From: CAIKMD01 sp035533255
GTDB taxonomy: Bacteria; Pseudomonadota; Alphaproteobacteria; ATCC43930; CGMCC-115725
Length of the DNA: 6,032 nt
Reading direction: 5' to 3'
NCBI GenBank assembly: GCA_035533255.1
Contig: DATLUE010000398.1
Span: 1 to 6,032, forward strand
Position 1 is the first letter of the stretch. Each line of letters starts with the position of its first letter. Both the position numbers and the translations under genes were made by a program. The notes under the pieces were generated by a model that saw only the letters and a program-made list of their open reading frames with translations, was not told where the DNA came from and did no database searches. Below are positions 1-4,916 of the stretch, in pieces.

Positions 1-918
1 GGCAAGACGCTCGAGACCCTCACCCGCGAGGATTTTCCGCTGCCGAATGTCGCCGCCCGCTTTGCCAAGGCGCGCGAGCGGCTCGAGCACGGCGGCGGCT
101 TGCAACTTTTTCGCGGTTATCCCAACGAACGCTACAGCAAGGACGAGTTGCGGCTGATCTATTGGGGCATGGGCAAGCATCTCGGCACCGCGCGCTCGCA
201 AAGCCGGGTCGGCGATCTCCTCGGCGATGTGCGCAATTTCGGTGTCGTCACCGAAAGCGCCGGCGGGCGCGGCTATCAATCCAACCAGCGCTTGAACTTC
301 CATACCGATAGCTGCGACGTCACCGGGCTCTTCGTGCTCAACGTCGCCAAGGAAGGTGGGCTCAGCAAGCTCGCGAGCTCGGTTGCGGTGCGCAACGAGA
401 TTGCGCGCCGCCGCCCCGACCTGCTCGAGGTGCTCTACCAGCCCTTCTATTGGAGCTGGAACAAGCAGGAGCCGCCGGGCGAGAAGCCCTATTACCAGCA
501 GCCGATCTTCAGCGAGTGGCAGGGGCATTTCTCCTGCCGCTATATCGACGGCCAGATCAAGAACGCGCAGGCTTTCGAGCGCGTGCCGCGCTTCGCGCCG
601 GCGCAGATCGAGGCGCGGGCGCTGATCGACGAATTGGCGAACAGCGAGGACTTCAATTTCTCGATGATGTTCCAGCCCGGCGATCTGCAGCTCGTCAACA
701 ACCACACCTGCTTCCACGCGCGCACGGCGTTCGAGGATTGGCCCGAGGACGCGCGCCATCGCCATCTGCTGCGGATGTGGCTGGCGGTGCCGAATTCGCG
801 GCCGCTCTCGCCCATGATGGCGGTGATCTATCAGGACCAGCAAGCCGGTGCGGTGCGTGGCGGCTTCCCCTCGCGCACCGGCCGCCATGTCTTCAACACC
901 TACGTCATGACCGATTAG
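1..918 (+). CDS. TauD/TfdA-family Fe(II)/2-oxoglutarate dioxygenase, 5' end missing
   Basis: The reading frame is open from the first base, so the gene begins upstream; 305 residues are visible. A TTG at 100 is only an internal codon, because family-like sequence (FPLPNVAARF, then a Gly-rich stretch leading into LFRGYP) continues on both sides of it. Enzymes of this family use Fe(II), O2 and 2-oxoglutarate to hydroxylate or cleave small acids in the cytoplasm. Visible support, numbering from window base 1: the iron-binding H-x-D is HTD at residues 101-103 in FHTDSCDVTGL; the distal iron His is H239 in NNHTCFHAR; the 2-oxoglutarate-binding Arg is probably R254 in RHRHLLRMWLA. All facial-triad residues are present, so the enzyme looks active. 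It resembles the uncharacterised TauD-like branch more than true taurine dioxygenase, and the substrate is unknown. It ends 28 bases before the CoA-transferase ATG and is probably cotranscribed with it. Perhaps a few tens of N-terminal residues lie outside the window. Confidence 0.88.
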   Translation, partial: GKTLETLTREDFPLPNVAARFAKARERLEHGGGLQLFRGYPNERYSKDELRLIYWGMGKHLGTARSQSRVGDLLGDVRNFGVVTESAGGRGYQSNQRLNFHTDSCDVTGLFVLNVAKEGGLSKLASSVAVRNEIARRRPDLLEVLYQPFYWSWNKQEPPGEKPYYQQPIFSEWQGHFSCRYIDGQIKNAQAFERVPRFAPAQIEARALIDELANSEDFNFSMMFQPGDLQLVNNHTCFHARTAFEDWPEDARHRHLLRMWLAVPNSRPLSPMMAVIYQDQQAGAVRGGFPSRTGRHVFNTYVMTD

Positions 919-946
919 CGGCCGGGCGGTGGCACTCGTTCCTGAA

Positions 947-2146
947 ATGTCCGAGCCCGAGAGCGGTCCGAAAGGGCCGCTCGCGGGCTATCGCGTGATC
1001 GAGGCGGCGCGCTTCGTCACCGGGCCTTATGCCTGTCAGCTTCTCGCCGATCTCGGCGCCGAGGTCATCAAGATCGAGGATCCGGACGGCGGCGATGCGT
1101 TTCGCGGCTGGGGACCCGAGGGTGGCTACGCCTCGATGTACCAGGCGTTCAACCGCAACAAGCGCAGCCTCACCCTCGATCTGCGCCATCCCGAAGCGCC
1201 CGGCATCGTCGCCAAGCTGGTCGAGACCGCCGATGTCTTCATCGAGAATTTCCGCCCCGGCGGCGCCGACAGGCTGGGCATCGGCTATGCGGCACTCAGC
1301 GCGATCAATCCGCGCCTGGTCTATTGCTCGATCACCGGCCTCGGGCGCGACGGCCCTTACGCCCAGCGCCCGGCCTACGACATCGTCGGCCAGGGGCTGA
1401 GTGGGCTCCTCAGCCAGATCGTCGATCTCGAAGACCCGAAGCCGGTCGGGCCGACCTTTTCCGACACGCTGACCGGCTTTTATGCCGGCTACGGCATCCT
1501 CGCGGCGCTTCATGCGCGGGTGCGCACCGGCAAGGGCCAGCTTGTCGAAACCAGCCTCCTGCAGGCGACGATCGGCTTCATGAACGTGCCGTTCACCAGC
1601 TATTTCGAGAATGGCGAATTGCCGAAAGCCAGCGATCGCGCGCGCGCCTCGAAGGTAGGCGCGTTCATCTGCAGCGACGGGCTGCCGATCGCGGTCCATC
1701 TGTCGTCGCCGCCCAAATTCTGGCGCAACCTCGTCACCGCGGTCGGCCGGCCCGACATGCTCGACGACCCGCGCTTTCGCACGGGCAAGGAGCAGCAGAA
1801 GAACTGGCATATTGTCCAAGAGATGCTGGCGCCGATCTTTCGCACCAAGACGCGCGCCGAATGGGTCGAGATTCTGGTCGCCGGCGAGGTTCCGGTCGCG
1901 CCGATCTACAATCTCGAAGAGGCACTTGGGGACCCGCAGGTGAAGCATCTCGACATGGTCAAGACCGTGACGCATCCCGAGCGCGGGCCGGTGCGGCTCA
2001 TCGGCTTCCCGGTGACGCTCCACGGCACGCCGCTGGGTCCGGTCACCGCGCCCGACACGCTCGGGCAGCACACCGACGAGGTGCTTGCCGAGATCGGCTT
2101 CGACGCCGACGCGATCGCGCGCATGCGCGCCGCGAAGATGATTTGA
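947..2146 (+). CDS. Family III (CaiB/BaiF) CoA-transferase
   Basis: This 399-residue protein has the usual length for the family that moves CoA between a CoA-thioester and a free carboxylic acid (formyl-CoA:oxalate, carnitine and bile-acid CoA-transferases). The N-terminal signature PLAGYRVIEAARFVTGPY and LLADLGAEVIKIEDPDGGD (about residues 11-50) is characteristic, followed by NKRSLTLDL, IENFRPGG and NPRLVYCSITG. The catalytic Asp that forms the aspartyl anhydride/thioester is D173 in GPTFSDTLTG, close to Asp169 of formyl-CoA transferase. The C-terminal part has the expected VPVAPIYNLEEAL and GHLAEI-like closing segment (LGQHTDEVLAEIGF). I chose ATG 947 because family members begin only a few residues before PLAG. 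An in-frame GTG at 929 would add six residues (MALVPE). Neither start has a convincing Shine-Dalgarno sequence, so translation may be coupled to the upstream gene. The crotonase gene follows after 30 bases, suggesting that the acyl-CoA made here is its substrate. Donor and acceptor acids cannot be deduced. Confidence 0.93.
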   Translation: MSEPESGPKGPLAGYRVIEAARFVTGPYACQLLADLGAEVIKIEDPDGGDAFRGWGPEGGYASMYQAFNRNKRSLTLDLRHPEAPGIVAKLVETADVFIENFRPGGADRLGIGYAALSAINPRLVYCSITGLGRDGPYAQRPAYDIVGQGLSGLLSQIVDLEDPKPVGPTFSDTLTGFYAGYGILAALHARVRTGKGQLVETSLLQATIGFMNVPFTSYFENGELPKASDRARASKVGAFICSDGLPIAVHLSSPPKFWRNLVTAVGRPDMLDDPRFRTGKEQQKNWHIVQEMLAPIFRTKTRAEWVEILVAGEVPVAPIYNLEEALGDPQVKHLDMVKTVTHPERGPVRLIGFPVTLHGTPLGPVTAPDTLGQHTDEVLAEIGFDADAIARMRAAKMI

Positions 2147-2176
2147 CGCAACGGTAAAGCCAAGGGAGCGCGAGCG

Positions 2177-3010
2177 ATGGCGGATAGTTGGGTGAGGCTC
2201 AAGGAATGGGACGGGCTTTATCTGGAGCGCCTCGGCGATGCCGGCGTCGCGCGCATTGTCTTGAATCGGCCCGAGAAGAAGAACTCGCTCACCGGGCCGA
2301 TGTTCGAGGGATTCTTCGAATCGCTCGCGATCATCCGCGCCGACCGCGAGCTGAAGATCGTCGTCACCAAAGGCAATGGCGGCTGTTACAGCTCGGGCTA
2401 TTTCCTCCCTTACCTGCGCGAGGTGAGCCATCAGCCGCTCGCCGATTGGGACAACAACAAATCCAATGGCGGCTGGGTCGAGGCGCTGCGCAATTTTCCG
2501 CGCGTCACGATCGCGCAGATCGACGGCTATTGCCTCGGCGGCGCGCTGGCGATCATGAACTCGCATGATTTGGTGATCGCGGCCAACGACGCGCAAATCG
2601 GCATGCCCGAGGTGATGCGCGGCAGCTTCGGCCAGTTCGCGACCTCGACCCTGTTCCATGCGCAAATCCCGACGAAGAAGGCCGCGTTCATCCAGCTCGT
2701 CGGCCAGAATCTCACCGGCGCCGAGGCCGATCGGCTCGGTCTGGTCTCGCTCGCGGTGCCGGCGGCAGAGCTGGAGACGCGGACGATGGCAATTGCGCGC
2801 GAGCTGTCGCTGCGCCATCTCGCGGTCCTCGAGCATGCCAAGATCGCGGTGCAGATGGGCGCCAACATGCCGTTGTCCGAGGCGATCAAGCTCGATCAGT
2901 TGGTCGGCGCGCGTCTCGCCAAGGCGGTCGATGCGACTGCCGATGTGGACAGCTATCTCAAATCGCAAAAGGGCGGCCCGAACCTCGGCTACAAGCGTCC
3001 CGACGTCTGA
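2177..3010 (+). CDS. Crotonase-fold enoyl-CoA hydratase/isomerase family protein
   Basis: This 277-residue protein has the usual crotonase length. ATG 2177 is preceded by a good ribosome-binding site (AGGGAG at 2163-2168). Crotonases bind acyl-CoA and stabilise an enolate in an oxyanion hole; they include hydratases, isomerases, decarboxylases and hydrolases. Visible motifs are ARIVLNRPEKKNSL (residues 25-38), the first oxyanion segment NGGCYSSGYFLPYL (67-80) and the second one AQIDGYCLGGALAIMNSHD (113-131), then AQIGMPEVMRGSFGQ (139-153). Aligned by eye to rat mitochondrial enoyl-CoA hydratase, oxyanion Gly141 is G122 and Glu164 is E145, but catalytic Glu144 is replaced by A125. The usual GAD after the first oxyanion residue is GYF. 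A classical syn-hydratase reaction is therefore doubtful; a one-glutamate reaction such as double-bond isomerisation, or another crotonase chemistry, fits better. It sits between the CoA-transferase and the binding-protein gene, probably in one operon. Family assignment is firm; the exact reaction is open. Confidence 0.92.
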   Translation: MADSWVRLKEWDGLYLERLGDAGVARIVLNRPEKKNSLTGPMFEGFFESLAIIRADRELKIVVTKGNGGCYSSGYFLPYLREVSHQPLADWDNNKSNGGWVEALRNFPRVTIAQIDGYCLGGALAIMNSHDLVIAANDAQIGMPEVMRGSFGQFATSTLFHAQIPTKKAAFIQLVGQNLTGAEADRLGLVSLAVPAAELETRTMAIARELSLRHLAVLEHAKIAVQMGANMPLSEAIKLDQLVGARLAKAVDATADVDSYLKSQKGGPNLGYKRPDV

Positions 3011-3046
3011 GCGCCGCCAACCACGCATCGGGGAGGAAATTCGTCC

Positions 3047-4027
3047 ATGTCCATCCAACATTTGGGCCGACGGCCGGTCCTGAAGGGTCTCGCCGCCGCG
3101 ACCGCGTTGCTGGCGGCGCCGCGGATCGCCCGGTCGGCGACCCAGAAGCTGACCGTGGCGAAATCGATCGCCGACGCGCTGCCCTATACGCCGATCGATG
3201 TCGGCCTAGCCAAGGGGTTCTATCAAAAGCGCGGCTTGGCGCTCGATGTCGTGAGCTTCGCAGGGTCGGCCGGCATGCATCAGGCGATGACCAGCGGCGC
3301 GCTCGATATCGAGCTCGGCTCGGGCTCGACCATGGTCGATGTCTTCAAGGGCGAGCCGTCGCTATGCGTGGCGCAAACCCTGGGCCCGCCGGTCGATCTC
3401 GTGATCATCGTGCCCGAGGATTCGCCGCTCAAGACCGCCGACGATCTCAAAGGCAAGACCGTCGGCGTGGCGACGGCCGGGTCGCCGACCCAATGGGTGG
3501 TGCTCGAGCTGGCGCGGCAGAAAGGTTGGGCCAAGACCGATATCGCGACCGTCGGCCTTGGCGGCACGCAAGCCGCGATCGCCGCCTTGCGCGTGCATCA
3601 GACCGATGCCGTGGTCGCCAGCTCCGGCGTCGGCTTCAAGCTCGAAGCGGCGAAAGCGGGCCGTATCCTGGTGCGCTGCTCGGACTATATCGGCGCCTTC
3701 ATCATGCACGCCAACTACGCCTCGAACAAGGTCATCGCCGAGCGGCCCGAAGCGGTGAAGGCGTTCTTGGCTGGCTGGTTCGAGACCGTGGCCTATATGC
3801 AAGCCAATCGCGACGAAACCATCCGCTTGGTCACGCCGGTCACCGGTCTCAGCCCTGCGGTCGAGCGGCAGGATTACGCTTTGGTGATACCCCTGATGTC
3901 GCGCACCGGCCGGTTCGACCCCAAGGGCGTGGCGGCGATCGCGCGCTCCTATGTCGAGCTCAAAATCCTCGATACCGAGCCCGACATGGCGAAGCTCTAT
4001 ACCGAGGCGTTCCTGCCGGCGGCGTAG
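3047..4027 (+). CDS. ABC transporter substrate-binding protein, SsuA/THI5 (NMT1)-like, Tat-exported
   Basis: This 326-residue protein looks like a periplasmic binding component for uptake of a small organic or sulfonate/nitrate-like ligand. Its N-terminus reads LGRRPVLKGLAAATALLAAP: a twin-arginine RRxxLK motif (R8-R9) followed by a hydrophobic stretch, with cleavage likely near residues 28-31. There is no lipobox cysteine, so it should be a soluble periplasmic protein. Mature family features follow: YTPIDVGLAKGFYQKRGLALDVV (about 46-68), GALDIELGSGSTMVDVFKGEP in the first lobe, and DLKGKTVGVATAGSP, the usual hinge-lobe opening (about 134-148). The length matches SsuA/TauA-type proteins. A strong ribosome-binding site (GGAGGAAA from 3032) fixes ATG 3047. 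It lies 36 bases after the crotonase gene. No permease or ATPase gene follows: the next gene is an enzyme component. Its transport partners must therefore lie outside the window, or it may serve another role such as ligand sensing. The ligand is unknown. Confidence 0.9.
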   Translation: MSIQHLGRRPVLKGLAAATALLAAPRIARSATQKLTVAKSIADALPYTPIDVGLAKGFYQKRGLALDVVSFAGSAGMHQAMTSGALDIELGSGSTMVDVFKGEPSLCVAQTLGPPVDLVIIVPEDSPLKTADDLKGKTVGVATAGSPTQWVVLELARQKGWAKTDIATVGLGGTQAAIAALRVHQTDAVVASSGVGFKLEAAKAGRILVRCSDYIGAFIMHANYASNKVIAERPEAVKAFLAGWFETVAYMQANRDETIRLVTPVTGLSPAVERQDYALVIPLMSRTGRFDPKGVAAIARSYVELKILDTEPDMAKLYTEAFLPAA

Positions 4028-4038
4028 GCCGGACCGTC

Positions 4039-4072
4039 CGCGGGAAATTGCGGCTGACGTGCAAATCCCGCG
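4039..4072 (+). other. Imperfect stem-loop just after the binding-protein gene
   Basis: CGCGGGA at 4039-4045 is complementary to TCCCGCG at 4066-4072. Inside it, TTGC at 4048-4051 pairs with GCAA at 4061-4064, giving a two-tier stem with a small internal loop and a short apical loop. It begins 12 bases after the stop codon at 4025-4027. No run of T follows, so it is not a standard Rho-independent terminator. It could protect the 3' end of the upstream message or contribute to a terminator that works without a U-tract. Base pairing is seen; function is inferred. Confidence 0.35.
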
Positions 4073-4090
4073 CCCGAGCCATGCCGCACG

Positions 4091-4107
4091 CGCGCGATGG
4101 CCGCGCG
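4091..4107 (+). other. Short perfect GC hairpin
   Basis: CGCGCG (4091-4096) and CGCGCG (4102-4107) flank a five-base loop, making a perfect six-pair G/C stem. No T-tract follows. Alternating CG is common by chance in such a GC-rich genome, so a biological role is uncertain. Confidence 0.25.
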
Positions 4108-4128
4108 AAGCCTATGGGCAAAACCCGA

Positions 4129-4182
4129 GGCGGGAGGGTAATATCCCGTCCAATCGGCAACCACATCAGAAGGGGACGGGAG
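4129..4182 (+). promoter_or_regulatory. Possible switchable hairpin hiding the Rieske-gene ribosome-binding site
   Basis: TCCCGTCC at 4144-4151 is a perfect 8-base complement of GGACGGGA at 4174-4181, with a 22-base loop. The right arm covers the purine-rich ribosome-binding region (AGGGGACGGGAG, 4171-4182) just before ATG 4187. The same left arm can also pair with GGCGGGA at 4129-4135 (one bulged T, eight-base loop), which would free the ribosome-binding site. Two mutually exclusive structures of this kind are what a translational switch or RNA thermometer looks like. It matches no riboswitch class I recognise, and chance pairing in GC-rich DNA is a serious alternative. Confidence 0.35.
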
Positions 4183-4186
4183 CGCT

Positions 4187-4552
4187 ATGGCTGAAGTATT
4201 GGTATGCAAGGACGGAGAGATTGCCGAGGGCGGGGTCCGCGTCATTACATCGGGCGCGGTCGAGATCGGCGTCATCCGCCACGGCGGCAAATATTACGCC
4301 TATCGTAACCATTGCCCGCACCAGGGCGGCCCGGTTTGCGAGGGCGTGCGCATGCCGGCGGTGCTCGACGTGATCGGCGCCGACCGCACCTTCCTGGGTC
4401 AGGATTACGACCGCAAGGACATGCACATCGTCTGCCCCTGGCACGCCTACGAGTTCCATCTCGAAGACGGGGTGAATGTCTGCGACAAGCGCATCCGCCT
4501 GCAGAAATTCAACGTCGTCGAAAAAGACGGATCGGTCTACGTCAATGTCTGA
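4187..4552 (+). CDS. Rieske [2Fe-2S] ferredoxin-type protein
   Basis: This 121-residue, single-domain, cytoplasmic protein has no signal peptide or membrane segment. It carries a Rieske cluster: C43-P-H45 (NHCPHQGGPVCEG) and C83-P-W-H86 (IVCPWHAYEF) supply the two Cys and two His ligands. The second Cys of bc1-type Rieske proteins, which makes a disulfide, is absent (W85 at that place and G48 at its partner), so this is the low-potential ferredoxin type that passes electrons to an oxygenase or reductase. The loop between the ligand pairs is long, 37 residues (46-82) against about 16-17 in BphF-like ferredoxins; the extra piece includes VRMPAVLDVIGADRTFLGQD. The C-terminus ends in the usual KFNVVEKDGSVYVNV strand pair. 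ATG 4187 follows purine-rich AGGGGACGGGAG. Its stop overlaps the start of the next gene, implying coupled translation. NirD-like small subunit is another possible annotation. No oxygenase large subunit or reductase lies in the window, so its redox partner is unknown. Confidence 0.9.
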   Translation: MAEVLVCKDGEIAEGGVRVITSGAVEIGVIRHGGKYYAYRNHCPHQGGPVCEGVRMPAVLDVIGADRTFLGQDYDRKDMHIVCPWHAYEFHLEDGVNVCDKRIRLQKFNVVEKDGSVYVNV

Positions 4553-4898
4553 CGAGCGCAAGGCCAAGATCGCCGAGCTTGCCAGCGACATCGCGGCGGT
4601 CTTTGCCGAGGTGATTGAGGAAGACAAACTGACCGACGTTCCGGACGACAGCCTCGGACAATTATTCGCCAGCGTGGTGCGGCTCTACGCCGCCAAGGCG
4701 CAGGTCGGCAATCCGCCGCGCCCGTTCGCGCGCAACAGCGGCATCACCGCGACCGACGTCATGATCGGCTGCACGGCGATGCTCGAAGGCGTGAACGTGC
4801 CGCTGTTCGATCTCGCTTTGTGGCAATCCTGGTCGACGGTCGGCAAGCGCCAGCCCGAAGACGCCGACGCCGACGCCGATACCGGCGCCGAGCACTGA
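4545..4898 (+). CDS. Conserved-looking protein of unknown function, 117 residues
   Basis: I do not recognise this family. The ATG at 4545 lies inside the last codons of the Rieske gene (8-base overlap, AATGTCTGA), a typical arrangement for coupled translation; an in-frame ATG at 4476 would add only shadow sequence of the Rieske frame and is rejected. The protein is soluble, with no signal peptide or membrane span. Residues 3-26 look like an acidic amphipathic helix, and 36-54 like a second helix (LGQLFASVVRLYAAKAQ). The most structured and probably conserved part is residues 66-96 (GITATDVMIGCTAML, then a stretch ending in FDLALWQSW), with one Cys (C76) and no metal-binding motif. The tail is an acidic DADADAD run. 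It is locked between the Rieske and amidohydrolase genes, suggesting a subunit, scaffold or specificity partner for one of them. That is inference from position only. Codon use looks like that of its neighbours, supporting a real gene. Confidence 0.82.
   Translation: MSDERKAKIAELASDIAAVFAEVIEEDKLTDVPDDSLGQLFASVVRLYAAKAQVGNPPRPFARNSGITATDVMIGCTAMLEGVNVPLFDLALWQSWSTVGKRQPEDADADADTGAEH
4860..4880 (+). repeat. Short in-frame GACGCC tandem repeat
   Basis: Three copies of GACGCC followed by GAT encode DADADAD near the C-terminus of the 117-residue protein. The repeat unit is six bases, so copy changes would stay in frame and only lengthen or shorten the acidic tail. Confidence 0.8.
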
Positions 4899-4916
4899 GA
4901 CGGAGAGAGTTTGCCG

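Larger units (their letters stand above)
4028..4186 (+). other. 159-base intergenic leader with several inverted repeats
   Basis: This is the only sizeable non-coding gap. It holds at least three potential hairpins: an imperfect one at 4039-4072, a short perfect one at 4091-4107, and one at 4144-4181 that reaches into the ribosome-binding region of the Rieske gene. I see no T-tract typical of an intrinsic terminator and no convincing -35/-10 pair; TAATAT at 4139-4144 resembles a -10 box but lacks a TTG-type -35 at the right distance. The gap may mark a boundary between two transcription units, or simply a structured spacer in one long operon. Confidence 0.55.

Noticed and set aside
100..102. 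TTG as the start of the dioxygenase gene
   Set aside because: The frame stays open to base 1 with family-like residues before it, and no ribosome-binding site precedes the TTG; the true start is upstream of the window.
1324..2157. 277-codon + strand frame inside the CoA-transferase gene
   Set aside because: Arg/Ala/His-rich shadow of the real gene without any family motif.
905..3061. Very long open frame (718 codons) on the - strand opposite the CoA-transferase and crotonase genes
   Set aside because: It lies antisense to two unmistakable genes, is rich in Arg, His, Asp and Ala in the way antisense frames of GC-rich codons are, spans the gap between the two genes, and shows no recognisable domain. 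It reflects scarcity of stops opposite GC-rich codons.
4116..4144. Sigma-70 type promoter before the Rieske gene (TAATAT as -10)
   Set aside because: No matching -35 element about 17 bases upstream; a single AT-rich hexamer is not enough.
4073..4186. Intrinsic terminator after the binding-protein gene
   Set aside because: Hairpins exist in the gap but none is followed by a T-run, so a standard Rho-independent terminator cannot be supported.
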